From Protula sp. h YS-2021 (Eukaryota > Annelida > Polychaeta > Sabellida > Serpulidae): a DNA stretch of 64,000 nt. Below the pieces are notes generated by a model. It saw nothing but the letters and a program-made list of their open reading frames with translations, did no database searches and was not told the DNA's origin. This document shows, in pieces, positions 12,373 to 25,182 of the stretch. The first letter of the stretch is position 1. Each line of letters begins with the position of its first letter. The stretch lies in assembly GCA_949752745.1 (NCBI GenBank), contig OX457024.1, positions 105,313,190 through 105,377,189 of the forward strand, written 5' to 3'. The translations under genes were made by a program, and so were the position numbers.

Positions 12373-12829
12373 GCGAGTATGTGAACAGTTTTGTAAATAT
12401 GTAGCAGTCAGATTTGTCAAATGTGTCCATTGAGCTAGGAATATCATTGGTATATGTTTAACATTTAACAGATTCATTTTTACTTTTTATTTTTTAAGTT
12501 TTAAGTCTAAGCAACCACTTAGCAGCTAATTGACAACTGAATAGATTTGTAAGGCAACAGGCAGTAGTTTCGATAGTCTTTTGAACTGAAGTGTATAGAC
12601 CTGAGGCATACCAGCCCAAGATATATATGTCCGACATAGTATCTGTGACATTAAGACCAACTTTTAACCATTTTTATTGTTTCTAAATTTGATAGTTTAT
12701 TTTTCAATACTTATGTGCTTGTTTTTTTTGTGTTTAAAACATTTTTAAACTGTTGTTGTTCTAACCATTTATGGAGCATCGTTTGCAAAACTATTCTGGT
12801 CCAGCTTATAAGTATAAAGTATATGTACT
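12373..12829. other. Intergenic DNA, nothing recognised
   Basis: AT-rich, with no supported feature. Confidence 0.5.
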
Positions 12830-13270
12830 GACACACCTTAAAAACGCAATGATGTATTTTTTTTCTCAGTATTAAGTCGTATTAATAGTAAACATAATTG
12901 GAACAAACAGGTGTTAAAATGCCAAGACTTCACGAAAATGAAAGATGACAAGCAATTGGTATGCTTCATACCGGCAAGTCACAAGCAGCAGTCATCAGAA
13001 GGCTGAGGGTGGGGTGGCTGTACCAACGATTGGTCGTCTTCAATAACGTCATAAAGAGACGGTTTCCATAAGAGACCACCAACCCAGGATAACAATTCCG
13101 GAGCAAGATCGAGCTATCCGAACGATACAACTTTGGAATCGTTTCCAGTCTGTGTGGCAACGACTTTAGTGACATCGGATAGACGGAACAACTCCATCAG
13201 TAAACAAACTGTGCGTGGGGAACTAACCACTAGGGAAACCGTACAGTAATTTCCATGCATGGCAACGTGC
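12829..13270 (+). pseudogene. Tc1-type transposon remnant (N-terminal transposase part)
   Basis: From 12919 the reading frames give MPRLHENER, then a stop, then QAIGMLHTGKSQAAVIRRL, matching the start of the transposase at 53179 (MPRLPQNCRDHAIGML). Near 13080-13150 another frame gives RDHQPRITIPEQDRAIRTIQ, matching the linker and second helix-turn-helix of the same family. The catalytic domain is missing and there are several frame breaks. TACTGACACACC near 12829 could be the old left terminus. Confidence 0.6.
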
Positions 13271-14000
13271 GCCTTTATGTGATTGAAATTTGACAAATTT
13301 ATTGCGGGCTAATCAGATCTAGACCCTACAATGCCCTCTGACAAAGATTATTTGAGAGCCATTTCACTTTCATTTCATTTACTTATATCCGGCATGACTG
13401 TTAACTTAATATTTGATTTCAAAATGTTTAAATATAGCATACAAATCAAACTTTTTTCTTTTATGTAGTCTTCTTCCTGTCTTTCGTCCAGTCGCTGCTT
13501 AATAAGAGACTAAATAATTATCTTTTTGCCTGTTAAAATAAATGAGATAATAAAAGTGCAATTGAAAATAAGCGAGACATAAAATCAGGGATACGTCTTA
13601 CAGCCTGCCTGACGCTTCTTTAATTAAGATGTAATAAGTTGTCAATTACAACTAATAGATTACCTGTACCCATAAGACAGCAAAGAAATAGCCTTATGTA
13701 CTTCATTACAAGGAAATTGTCGGCCATTTTTCAAATAGCAAAACATCGGCTTTAGTTTATGAAATTGCCTTAATGTTTACAACATATTTCTACGATAAAA
13801 TCGAATATAGCAAAAACAGAAATTATAGAAAGTGCTAATAGAATCACAGAGCAACTCTGATTAACTTTACATTTAATCAACTTTACATTCAAAAGATCTT
13901 AAGATATAAAGCTATTAAATATGTTATGCTTTAAAACAATTCATAAGTACGTTCACATATATTTAATAATTAATTCCTTAATACCATTGCTCATTGATGT
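13271..14000. other. Intergenic DNA, nothing recognised
   Basis: AT-rich, no supported gene or repeat. Confidence 0.5.
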
Positions 14001-14908
14001 AGCACAGCGCTGTAGATGGACAGGCTTCCGTTCGTATGTTTTTAGTTGCTGTCTCTTTGTGTAACACATTGATGCGGCACAGCGCTCTGGACGGACGGGC
14101 TTTCGTTTGTATATTGTTTTGTTGTTATGTCTCTTTGTGCAACACATTGATGTGGCACAGCGCTGTGGACCGACGGGATTTCGTTTGTATATTTTTTGTT
14201 GTTATGTCTCTTTGTGCAACACATTGATGTGGCACAGCGCTGTGGACGGACGGGCTTTCGTTTGTATATTTTTTGTTGCTATGTCTCTTTGTGCAACACA
14301 TTGATGTGGTACAGCGCTGTGGACGGACGGGCTTTCTTTGCATATTTTTTGTTGCTATGTCTCTTTGTGCAACACAATGATGTGGCACAGCGCTGTGGAC
14401 GGACGGACTTTCGTTTGTATATTTTTTGTTGTTATGTCTCTTTGTGCAACACATTGATGTGGCACAGCGCTGTGGACGGACGGACTTTCGTTTGTATATT
14501 TTTTGTTGTTATGTCTCTTTGTGCAACACATTGATGTGGCACAGCGCTGTGGACGGACGGACTTTCGTTTGTATATTTTTTGTTGTTATGTCTCTTTGTG
14601 CAACACAATGATGTGGCACAGCGCTGTGGACGGACGGACTTTCGTTTGTATATTTTTTGTTGTTATGTCTCTTTGTGCAACACATTGATGTGGCACAGCG
14701 CTGTGGACGGACGGACTTTCGTTTGTATATTTTTTGTTGTTATGTCTCTTTGTGCAACACAATGATGTGGCACAGCGCTGTGGACGGACGGACTTTCGTT
14801 TGTATATTTTTTGTTGTTATGTCTCTTTGTGCAACACATTGATGTGGCACAGCGCTGTGGACGGACGGACTTTCGTTTGTATATTTTTTGTTGTTATGTC
14901 TCTTTGTG
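14001..14908. repeat. 77-bp minisatellite, about 12 copies
   Basis: The unit includes GTGGCACAGCGCTGTGGACG, ACTTTCGTTTGTATATTTTT and GTTATGTCTCTTTGTGCAAC. Copies from about 14380 on are nearly identical; the leftmost are more diverged. Staggered 60-aa open frames offset by 77 bp are artefacts. Confidence 0.96.
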
Positions 14909-17099
14909 TGACTTAAACTGCACCTTTTGTTCTTGAGAACCTGGATTTATTGTGGCCGTGAATAATGAATAAACTAATGGATCTTCAAAGAGTCAAAGCC
15001 ACATTTTGTTCAGTATCAGAATCATTATTCTTATGAAATGACTTCTCTGGATATTGGCAGATAGGAAGATTTTATTTATTAAGATCTGAAGGACGATGCT
15101 AAGAATTGATGTCTTTAGCAATACAAATTAATGACACTTCTTATGAATGAATGACGCTAATTACAAGGAAGAGACAAGCTCACATTGTTTGTTTTTATGA
15201 AGGTGATAGAGTGCTGCAGCTTAGATACAATTTATTGATTTACTGCAAATTTAACAAAGCTATCAAAACACAGAAAAAATAAGATATAACTATTTTCTCT
15301 ATTTCTAGTAAAATTCCATGTTGGCTTTAATATCACGTGATAATACAGTGAAACACTTTGTTATGATTGTTTTTAAGGAGAATTTATCTCCATAAGCAAG
15401 AACTGTCTATTGCACAGTCTCTGAGGAAATTGAAAATAAAGATAGTGGTTTCCTTATAAGGCTAATGAATTAATTGCATCTCCAGATGGCAAGAGTACAC
15501 CATTTTCGTTGTAGTAACAGTAAATTCTGATTGACCCGAACAACGTTGGAATTGAATAAATGTGTCCAGATTAGACATATGTCTGTACAACTCACGGTGT
15601 ACTATATAATTTCATTTTTGATTTCACTAAAGGAAACAAGCAATTATTCAGCCATTCCTTTAAATTACTTTAAATATCAGACAATTATATTAAAAATGTA
15701 AGTTGATACGCGTTTCGAGATTAAACAGTTCGGAAACGGAAGCTACGTGCTTTCTCGTTAATATTATTTTGGACAAACAACGCTTAAAGATCACACAGTT
15801 GCTATGTGTCCGTGTCCGGATAGTAACGTGTTCTGATTCTACGATTGCTTATTATACAGCAACAAATTTACATTTAATAATGGCTGTAATATTTTGCTTC
15901 AATTAAAACTTGTCCACATTATGCAGGTTAGTTTTAACATATTATACAAGTTTCGAAGGTTATGCTTTTTGTGTTTTAATGAAGCATATTTTCATATGAT
16001 TTAATTATTAATCAATAATCAGTGCAGTGGGTGTGGCACCTTGGGTGTATCTCGCTACTTCAGCTGGTGTTTTGGTTGTGTAAGACCTTTAGTTTCATGA
16101 GACTTTACAGCTCACAAACGCAATCCCTACTGCCTGCGGTATCACATTTTGTGTCAGTAAGTCTTTTTTCACCAACCATCGAGGACGAAACAATCATTTT
16201 TATGAAATAAAATCGAAGGCCTAAGGGTCCAGTCTTTGTGACAAGGATCAAAGCCTGGGACATCATTCACCACAGGTGAATTGTTTTGGACAAACAACAA
16301 CGCATTCACCACACATTTTGGCAAAAAGCTAGTATCAAAACGCAGTATCTAAATGATGGGAAATTGTACCAACCTTCCCATTGCTCAGCGTGAGTGCGTT
16401 CCTCAGACGCTAAAAATATCATAGCAATACCACCTTTGTCAGTTCTATTAAGTCTGATTATATTAATATTGTATTAACACATATTCTACAACTTGGACTG
16501 ATAAAGTGGGACTATTTTGTAACCAAAGACGCCGTCGATTAAAAGAAATGTTCTAATTTTCTTGGGTTTTTTTGACAAAAATTGTATTCTTTCGTGAAAT
16601 ATACGCCTTACGCCTTTTTTAAAAAATGTTTTTGGATATATTTTTTGTTTGTATCTTGTTGACGTACAATATAATGCTTTGTGAAAACCAGCTCCATCTT
16701 GTGGAGTACCATTCCTTTCCGTAGAAAAACTGGTTCTCACATTATGATATTCCGTTCGCTTTTTTTAATCAACATAGCACTTCTCTATAACAGTATCTAG
16801 ATGAAAAAAGTGAAAGATGATGCTTTCAACAGTTCAAACGTTCTTATCAGATAGCGACTATTTATTTTTTTTTGTTTTCCCTTTTATTCTCTTCATTAAT
16901 ATACAATATACAATACATAATCAAACTTGCATACATTAATTACGTACGAGCATATCCTAACACTAAGTTTAAATTACCGCTGATTTTGTCCATTTAGAAA
17001 GTTTTTCTTTAAATGAATAGTAAAAAGAAAAAGCCGAAATGAATAGAGAACCCACTCCTCTGCCCCTTTATGTTTCCAGGCTCTCACCAGCACCTATAA
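14909..17099. other. Intergenic DNA, nothing recognised
   Basis: About 2.2 kb of AT-rich sequence. Short open frames at 15703, 16022 and 16486 have no conserved motif. Confidence 0.5.
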
Positions 17100-17581
17100 C
17101 ATCTCTCAGAAATACTGCTGAATAAAATGTTTACTTTTATGGCATAGTGATGCATAATTTCCCCATTTTTTATTGAAATTTTTCACCGAAAACGATTGCT
17201 TATCAACATGTATTCTTTTATATATTTCATTCAGGATGACGAAGGGCGACAAAAGTTTGTTGTATACTCGCATTATGCAAATGTAGATTTTTATTACCAT
17301 AAGCATTAGATTCAGGGCTGTATTCTCGACACCAAAGATAAATTCCATAGGTGATATTACAATATTTTCTGTAGGGTTAATTGTTTTAAAAATTTCTCGA
17401 ATCCACTCTTTCGTTGTGGGACAAGGAATGTATGTATTAATGTATCTCTTGTTGAATTACACAAATGACATGTATCCCCTTCCTTTATTTTCCACTTTAC
17501 CAAATTTGAGCTACAATTGATTACATTGTGTATAATTTTAAATTGTACTGCCTTACAGTTAATATAATAGTAATACTTCAT
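17100..17581 (-). pseudogene. Non-LTR retrotransposon (LINE) 3'-end fragment
   Basis: On the minus strand, 17581-17357 encodes a segment with VQFKIIHNVINCSSNLVKWK followed by a CHLCN..RDTLIHTF motif. This is the C-terminal region after the reverse transcriptase domain in many animal LINEs (Cys-X2-Cys with a following His, just past the palm and thumb). The frame at 17348-17106 continues in the style of LINE C-termini (an IKIYICIMRVYNKL segment, then FNKKW). The reverse transcriptase itself is absent: the copy is 5'-truncated at about 17581, exactly where the palindrome begins, and there is a frame break between the two parts. No function remains. Confidence 0.6.
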
Positions 17582-17691
17582 TCTGAGTGCGTACGATATT
17601 GTTTTGTGCCTGAAGCCGTAGGTCCACGCCAGTAGGCTGAAGGCAAAAACAATATCGTACGCACTCAGAATGATGTATTACTTTTATTATA
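17561..17691. repeat. Long palindrome (foldback), about 130 bp
   Basis: The left arm (17563-17610) reads TAATACTTCATTCTGAGTGC then GTACGATATTGTTTT. The right arm (17643-17689) is its inverse, with AAAACAATATCGTACGCACT and CAGAATGATGTATTA. About 27 bp in the centre of each arm pair perfectly, and the stem extends imperfectly on both sides around a 30-40 base loop that is itself partly self-complementary. It could be a foldback MITE or a breakpoint of the truncated LINE. Confidence 0.85.
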
Positions 17692-17699
17692 TGACTACG

Positions 17700-20219
17700 T
17701 TTGCTTTTTTATTTCGTTCTTCAAAATTTTACCACGCACTATTTATACACTCAGTATGCTCAGATGGGGTGACGCGTAATCGCAACTGCGGTCAGCGAGC
17801 ATTGATATTTAATACTTAAATATTAAGTATTTATTTGATATTAAGTATTTATTTGCTACGTGTAATGATTATTTCTGACATAATACCCTCCGCCCCTAGC
17901 CGCTACATTATATCAGTTATATCTTTATTAATTTCAAATCAATGCACACAAAACCACCCGAAGGACGTGTGTAAAGTTACCAACAATTTACCCTTTAAAA
18001 TAAATATTTACCTTCAAAAATGCCTTCCTTTCTGTCATCAGTGATAGTACACTTTAATTTATGTGCCTTAAACTCATGTGGTTTAAGAACTTACTTCGCA
18101 AGCCCGCCTCATAAACAAGTATTTTCTCCCTTTCGAGCGTTCCTTCATATTTTTGTCAGTTCAATGGAAGTAACTTATTTCAACTCAGATCGCGAAATAA
18201 CAACGCAACAAATACACAAATGGCGTAATTATACGACATTTGTAATTAGATGACGTTTCGTTTTCAGGCTGTGCTGTAAATATCGTCACAGTAATGACTC
18301 ATTTATCGATTTTGAGGGCGGTTGCAGTTGATTGTGACCCACTTTCTCTTCACTTTCAAGTCCTAAAACATGTGTTTTTGTTTACTTTTTATATCTGATC
18401 GCATTATAAATATGCTTATAGAGAGCACCATGCAATCGGGCCTCTGAAAACTGCATGTTAGATTTTTCTATCATTTCTTTGTACGCGGACCTCTAGGCAT
18501 ATAATAAATAATTTTAACTGTGTTCATGCAATACAAAAAAATCCACAGGTAAAATGCATGACCTGCTGAAGAGCAAAACCAACACTTTGCATAGGTCTTC
18601 TTAATTCACTAACCACTATCACCATGGAACGGTATTTGACCAATATTTTTGATGGTATGTATACATGACTGTATTCTCTAACTTGTGAATTTAGCCAAAT
18701 TACCCAGATCCGCATGGAGTGTGTAGTAAGAAACGTATGTTAGAAATGACAACAATTTTTCTATGGGATTTTGCACTTTTTAATCTCGCTTGTGGTTTAC
18801 TTCTAACAACTGAACATTATATATCCAATGAGCCCTATCAAACAGTTACGTTTTTGTGTTTTGTCACTTGTAGACGTAACAAATAGGATTTCAGATCAGA
18901 AACAGTTGAATAACATTGTTTTTGAATTTTCCGTCCCGTATTTTTCTTCCTTGCATATGTTTTGAGTAGAAGAAAGATCAAGTAAGGCACATAAGATTGC
19001 TCTCCAGCCGTTTTTTTTGGCTTGTTTTGTCCTAGCAGTAGACTGGTTATTACGCGGAGTAATTTGTAAGCAATGGTCACGGGACCATTCCAAACAATTT
19101 CTTCCCGACGCCCAAGCCTTTGCTACTGACGCAATTACAAAAGTGTATCCATGGAAACTTATAAATATTTAAAACTATTAATAGCTTATTTAACTAAACA
19201 ACTGTAGGTAAAATGTAGATAAAATGTAAACAAAATGTGAACAAAATTTACTCATTAGACTTAAAATATGAATTGTTTTTAAAGGTGGTCATTCCGATGT
19301 GATTTTAAAAAAATACGAAAAATATCATACAAATATCATTTTACCAAATAAACTTTGCCCAAGGCAATGTAGTCCATTTTCTAAATTCCCAAACCGTTTT
19401 TCTTCTTTGGCCTTTTTTCACGACTGATGGAACTTGTTGGCTTTTTTTAAAGATTAGCTTCGGTCGTTTGCGTTTTGTAAGATCAAAGCAACCCATTAAA
19501 GGGAAAGAATGCAAAAAGAGCAGGGTAAGGGTGGCCAAGAAATAGTACTCTTAATTTGGGTCTCAAACAAAAAGTCAACACAGTCTTAAAATAGCGTTAA
19601 TGTTTTTGAATTGAAAATATTTACCCCGAGGAGCTCTTCGTTTTGCTCTCACTATTTATTCGTTTTGCGTCTTCGCTTGATTTAATAAAACAGTCATGTG
19701 CTTTAAAATGCGAATGTATATTTTTGTATTATTATTTTTTTGTTAATTTGGTGCCGGCAGAAACACATCAAGGCAATATTTGTGACTAAAGAAGGTAAAT
19801 TTAATAAACTGTTAATATTGGGTAAAGGGAATCCACGTGTGCCTCCAGAGCTTCTTGTACTTCAGTAAGATGAGTAGGGTAACCGCTATTTAAACATTAA
19901 GTATGTGCAGTTGCCTTAGAGACGGAGACAGAATTATGCTTAGCAAATGCAACTTATTCTTCATTTCATTAAAAATCTTGACAAAAATGGAACAAACGTA
20001 CTCTGTTGACAACAAAATCAAATTAAATATAAATGTGTGTAGGGCTAGTTCTTGCAATTTAGAAGAATTGATCGGTGTGTAATCCACACTGGTGTGTAAT
20101 AAGCCGCGCGTGGTCTTACTGCATAAAACTGATGCTATAACTGAAATACTTTCATCATTGTTTTGCGTACTTCTCCCGAAAGACATCAATTGCAATTCAG
20201 TCCCTTTACTACGGAACAA
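17700..20219. other. Intergenic DNA, nothing recognised
   Basis: About 2.5 kb without a supported gene. Short open frames at 17835-20219 carry no recognisable motif. Confidence 0.5.
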
Positions 20220-20385
20220 CCCTATTTAACAATTCTGACTAATCTGACTAACAATTTTGACTAATCTAACAATTATGATTAGTCCGACTAACGATCTTGA
20301 CTTATCCAACGTTTTTAACTAATATGACTAACAATTCTGACTTATCTGACTAATAATTCCAACTAATCTAGCTTACCTGACTGCC
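20220..20385. repeat. Short CTGACTAA(C/T) repeat
   Basis: CTGACTAATCTGACTAACAA-like words recur with drift (CTAACAATTATGATTAG, GACTAACGATCTTGAC, ATGACTAACAATTCTGAC). A degenerate tandem repeat with a period near 10-30 bp. Confidence 0.65.
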
Positions 20386-20504
20386 ATGAAGTAGTGGAAG
20401 AGGAACTGCATTTTGTCACAAATATATATCACGAATGTATAACAGATATTTTGCACTTCATATTCGTTGAGTGTGCTGTTTCTTTCTTTAACTCCCCAGC
20501 GAAC

Positions 20505-20905
20505 ATTGTAACAGTCATTGTGTGGTCACCCCTCCGTCATAGCACACTCACCCTGGGGTCATTCAGTAAACATTGTAACAACCATTGTGTGGTCACCCCT
20601 CCGCCATATGCCCTCAACCTGGGGTCATCCATTAAAAACATTGACACAACCATGGTGTTTTCATCTCTCTGTCATAGTACCGTCACCCTGGGGTCATCCA
20701 GTAAACATTGACACAACCATGGTGTGGTCACCCCTCCGCCATAGTACCGTCACCCTGGGGTCATCCAGTAAACATTGACACAACCATGGTGTGGTCACCC
20801 CTCCGCCATAGTACCGTCACCCTGGGGTCATCCAGTAAACATTGACACAACCATGGTGTGGTCACCCCTCCGTCATACTTCATAGTCACTCTTGGGTCAT
20901 CCGTT
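20505..20905. repeat. 67-bp minisatellite, about 6 copies
   Basis: The unit contains CATTGACACAACCATGGTGT, GGTCACCCCTCCGCCATAGT and ACCGTCACCCTGGGGTCATC. TCATCC recurs at 20694, 20761 and 20828, which fixes the period at 67. Confidence 0.94.
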
Positions 20906-20924
20906 AACGCAGGATATGTGTCGA

Positions 20925-21260
20925 TTTCTCTGGATATTTCTCAAAAGTAGGTTGGAAAAACTTCCGCGCTCTTGAAATTCCGATATTTTACACACTCGTT
21001 CTGGTCCATTTTCAAAATAACCCGTCCTATCTACCATTCTCAGTGAGCGTAACACGAGAAAGATGTTTTTTTCGGTTTCGAGTCCGACGTCTATTCAACG
21101 TTTTTTGGAGTCTCGTCTACGTTGCCCCAAGAACATTGCTTTCGGTGCGACGAAAGCAATGTCTAAAAAACATTAATTTTCAACGTCTATTCAACGTTGT
21201 ATGGAAGACGTTGGTAAGACGTTTATCTTTGGTTGCAACCAATTACTAGAATTACTAAAA
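20925..21260. repeat. AACGTC-rich dispersed repeat (copy next to 28-bp array)
   Basis: It starts with TTTCTCAAAAGTAGG and CTTGAAATTCC segments, then a CATTTTCAAAATAACCCGTC segment, followed by paired CGTCTATTCAACGTT and AAGACGTTGG words. The same order occurs at 27030-27300, so these are two copies of one element. Confidence 0.6.
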
Positions 21261-21294
21261 CTTTTGTTGTGGTTCAGTAAGACCGATATCGTAC

Positions 21295-22605
21295 CTTAAA
21301 TCGATCGGATCGACGTCACAACTCCAAATTTGATTAGATCGATGTCACAAGCTCAAATCCATCCAATAGGTGTCACAACCCCAAATCGATTTAATGGACG
21401 CCACAACCTGAAATCGATCGAATCGAGTTCACAACCTGAAATCGATCGGATCGACGTCACCCCCTCAAATCGATCGGATCGACGTCACGAACTCAAATCG
21501 GTCGGGTCGACGTCACCACCTCAAACCAATCGGATCGCCGTCAAAACCTCGAATCGATCGGATCTACGTCCGCACCTCAAAGCCATTGGATCGACGTCAC
21601 CACCTCAAATTGATCGGATCGACGTCACCACCTCAAATCGATGGGAGCGATGTCACCACCTCAAATCGATCGGATCGACGTGACCACCTCAAATCGACCG
21701 GATCGATGTCACCACCTCAAATCGATCGGATCGATGTAACCACCTCAAATCGATCGGATCGAAGTGAACACCTCAAATCGATCGGATCGAGGTCACCAGT
21801 TCAAACCGATCGGATCGACGTCACTACCTCAAACCGATCGGATCGACGTCACCACCTCGAATTGATCGAATCGCCGTCAAAACCTCAAATCGATCGGATC
21901 GACGTCACCAACTCAAATCGGTCGGGTCGACGTCACCACCTCAAACCAATCGGATCGCCGTCAAAACCTCGAATCGATCGGATCGACGTCAAAACCTCTA
22001 ACCGATTAGATCGACGTCACTACCTCAAATCGATCGGATCGACGTCACTACCTCAAATCAATCGGATCGACGTGACCACCTCAAACCGATCGGATTGAGG
22101 TCGCCACCTCGAATTGATCGGATCGCCGTCAAAACCTCAAATCGATCGGATCGACGTCACCACCTCAAATCGATCGGATCGAGGTCACCACCTCGAATTG
22201 ATCGAATCACCGTCAAAACCTCAAATCGATCGGATTGACGTCACCAACTCAAATCGGTCGGGTCGACGTCACCACCTCAAACCAATCGGATCGCCGTCAA
22301 AACCTCAAATCAATCGGATCGACGTGACCACCTCAAACCGATCGGATCGAGGTCACCACTTCGAATTGATCGGATCGCCGTCAAAACCTCAAATCGATCG
22401 GATCGACGTAACCACCTCAAATCGATCGGATCGACGTCAAAACCTCAAATCGATCGGATCGACGTGACCACCTCAAATCAATCGGATCGACGTGACCACA
22501 TCAAACCAATCGGATCGAGGTCGCCACCTCGAATTAATCGGATCGCCGTCAAAACCTCAAATCGATCGGATCGACGTCGCCACCTCAAATCGATTGGACC
22601 TTGAG
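21295..22605. repeat. 28-bp TCGA-rich minisatellite, about 46 copies
   Basis: The unit is close to CGATCGGATCGACGTCACCA plus CCTCAAAT. Subtypes (GTCAAAACCTC; CACCTCGAATTGATCGAATC) recur as blocks, so multi-unit segments have been copied together. The repeat is very rich in CpG, TCGA and GATC palindromes. Similar words (GATCGGGTCGAGGTCGC, CGACGCTAGATCGATGTC) stand once at about 50371-50411 next to another AACGTC copy, which suggests the array grew from within that element. Confidence 0.95.
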
Positions 22606-23460
22606 TATCCAAGCACCTCGCAGAAAAGAGAATTTAAATAAAAGAATTTGAAGTAATTGGTCTTTGTGCTTTCGTCATTTAACCTTAACCTCTATTTCTT
22701 CAGGTGATAAAACTAATGATTAACATATGAAAGTACTTACAAATTACGTACAAATTACGTTACGAATTCGCCTGTAAGGTAACTGATGGGGCGAACTCAA
22801 TACACGCTTCGTTTCCCAAATGTCAGAGCAGCAGCAATCACCTAGGACAAATGAAGCCTCTTTGCCGCTAACCTATTTCTTCTTTGTTCTATTTTGGCCC
22901 TTCTTAAACACACTTAAGTTGAAACAATCTAAGCGTGTAACAAGTGAAAATGACATTTTATTTGAGCAGTGATTTAGGGGTTGATGTTGACTGCTAATGC
23001 CCCCACAAATTGCCTGGCTCCGGGGACTTGTCAGGGACCTCTCCTCACTGATTAGCTAGCTGATCTGTGTGTTTCCTTAAATCAAATAAAGTGCATATCA
23101 ACTCCCTTGGTACAATGATTTTTGATTGCCCTATTACCACAATTGCAACACAAATTGGCTGCAATTTCATTGGGGCACAAACATCAAAAGGTAAAATACT
23201 TGATTGAGTTGACAAAGTCATCATTTTCCATCATTTTCTTTGATTGAGACGAGGGCGGCAAATTGATTTACTTCCAACAGAGATTATCTAGTCTTGTAAA
23301 ATCAAGTGCTTGGAGGAAAGAAGATTCAAGTCCATGTAAAGTGCCAAGTTCCCACATGACCCGGAGCAAAAGTTTTGGTTGATAAAAGAAAAGGCGATAA
23401 GATCAATTCCAGACATCATGTTGCAGGTGCAAACAAAAGAGTCATTGGTCATAGCTTCGA
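22606..23460. other. Intergenic DNA, nothing recognised
   Basis: No supported gene; ordinary AT-rich sequence. Confidence 0.5.
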
Positions 23461-23462
23461 GA

Positions 23463-23556
23463 TAACATTATCACAAGATCGTCACCAGATCGTCACAACA
23501 TCGTCACAATGTCGTCACAATATCGTCACAGGATCGTTACAAGATCGTCTCAACAC
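23463..23556. repeat. 11-bp repeat ATCGTCACAAG, about 8 copies
   Basis: AGATCGTCACCAGATCGTCA and variants are repeated head to tail. Confidence 0.85.
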
Positions 23557-23689
23557 AAATGTTATTACTGAGCAGTTAAATAAAATGGTAAAATTCATTT
23601 TTAATGTTGTCACTAATTAATTTTAACATACTATGTTAAAAAAATAAAGGATCCTCCCTGCGACAGGTCAAGGAGACTTGTATGTTTAT

Positions 23690-23760
23690 GTGTGTACGTG
23701 CGTGGGTGTTTGTCTGTGTGTGTGCATGTGTGTGTATGCGTGTGTGCGTGTGTGTGTTTT
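23690..23760. repeat. GT-rich simple sequence
   Basis: An irregular TGTG/CGTG tract. Confidence 0.8.
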
Positions 23761-23767
23761 CAGACAT

Positions 23768-23826
23768 GTACAGTGACACCCCGGATATGGACACCTCGCT
23801 ATTATGGACACCTCTGAATTATGGAC
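23768..23826. mobile_element. Tigger/pogo-like terminal fragment
   Basis: ACAGTGACACCCCGGATATG, GACACCTCGCTATTATGGAC and ACCTCTGAATTATGGACAG resemble the terminal inverted repeats of pogo/Tigger transposons (CAGT start and spaced GGACACCTC words). No transposase or second terminus was found. Confidence 0.4.
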
Positions 23827-23889
23827 AGCATTGTTCAGTCTGTTTTAAAACACCATAGAGTTCTCATATATCTAGACCCCTCTATTGTG

Positions 23890-24370
23890 GAAAGCGTGTT
23901 TGAGATTTCTCACGGGTATTTGAGATTTCTCAGGGGCGTCTGAGATTTCTCAGAGATATTTGAGATTTCTCACGTTGTGTTTGAGATTTCTCATGGCGTG
24001 TTTGAGATTTCTCACGGGGTGTTTGAGATTTCTCAGGGTTGTTTGAGATTTCTCAGGGGTGTTTGAGCTTTCTCAGGGGTGTTTGAGATTTCTCACGAGT
24101 ATTTGAGATTTCTCATCAGGTGTTAGAGATTTCTCACGTTGTGTTTGAGATTTCTCATGGGGTGTCTCAGATTTCTCAGGGGTGTCAGAGATTTCTCACT
24201 TGGTGTTTGAGATTTCCCAGGGGTATTTGAGATTTCTCACAGGGTGTTTGAGATTTCTTACTGGTTTTTTTTTTATATCTCCCAGGGGTATTTGAGATTT
24301 CCCATGAGGTGTTTGAGATTTCTCACGAGTATTTGAGATTTCTCATCAGGTCTTTGAGATTTTTCACGGC
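23890..24370. repeat. ~22-bp minisatellite of TTTGAGATTTCTCA, about 22 copies
   Basis: The core TTTGAGATTTCTCA is followed by variable GGGGTG/CGGGTG/CGAGTA spacers, so the period varies between about 20 and 23 bp. Confidence 0.93.
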
Positions 24371-24589
24371 TGTTATTTTTCTGACAGAGAGATCCATGAT
24401 CTTCGGCTGTAGCCTATTTTCTTTCTTCTTTTCTTTTTCCTTTTTTTTTTTTTTTCTTTTATTGTTCTTTATTCACATGTTAAAGTGGATAAAATGACCA
24501 AACAACAAAATGACCAACAGGAATTGACCAGAGGCCACTTGGTACCATACATGTTGCCATGCGTATCTAAAAAACACTGAGAAAAGGAA

Positions 24590-24862
24590 GGATGGGTTAG
24601 GCCAGACGCCATCCCCGCGGAGACCCAATTTTCGGTGAAAGGGGGAGGGGGTATTTTCATTCAGCATTCCGAGTTCCCAAAAAAGAAGGTTCTTTCAGAA
24701 TTTCACTCCGCGTTTGGTTGAAAAAGAGGAATTATTTCAAAACTTATCACTCCGCTTTTAGGGGTCATTTTAAAAATCGCGGACACGCATGGTAACCTAT
24801 TTGTACGCGGGTGCCCCCGCGAGGGGGGGGGGGCAGGGGGAGGAGGGGAGGGGGATGTCAAC
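24590..24862. repeat. Dispersed repeat with C/G homopolymer ends (inverted copy)
   Basis: In reverse orientation it carries the TTTCACTCCGCGTTTGGTTG and AATTATTTCAAAA segments seen at 6600-6660 and 27480-27530, and ends in G-runs at 24816-24853. Confidence 0.5.
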
Positions 24863-24947
24863 AAAAGTTGTGTCTCTTGTGATCCTTATTGTGGGCTTCC
24901 TCCTTATAGAAGGCCACTGGGACGAAATCATTGAGAGGTGATCGCAT

Positions 24948-25182
24948 TTGCGAGATGGTCCCATTTGTGGAGTGGTCCCATTTGTTGAGTGGTCCTATTT
25001 GTGGGGTGGTCCCATTTGTGGAGTGGTCGTATCTGTGGGGTGGTCCCATTTGTGGAGTGGTCCTATTTGTGGGGTGGTCCCATTTGTGGAGTGGTCCTAT
25101 TTGTGGGGTGGTCCCATTTGTGGAGTGGTCCTATTTGTGGGCTGGTCCCATTTGCGGAGTGGTCCTATTTGTAGGGGTGGTT
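24948..25182. repeat. 17-bp minisatellite (34-bp dimer), about 14 copies
   Basis: GGTCCCATTTGTGGAGT alternates with GGTCCTATTTGTGGGGT. All three plus frames are open through it, giving spurious ORFs. Confidence 0.95.

Noticed and set aside
11545..12384. 279-residue frame with 16-residue repeats resembling a repeat protein
   Set aside because: It is the 48-bp minisatellite translated; the antisense strand is equally open.
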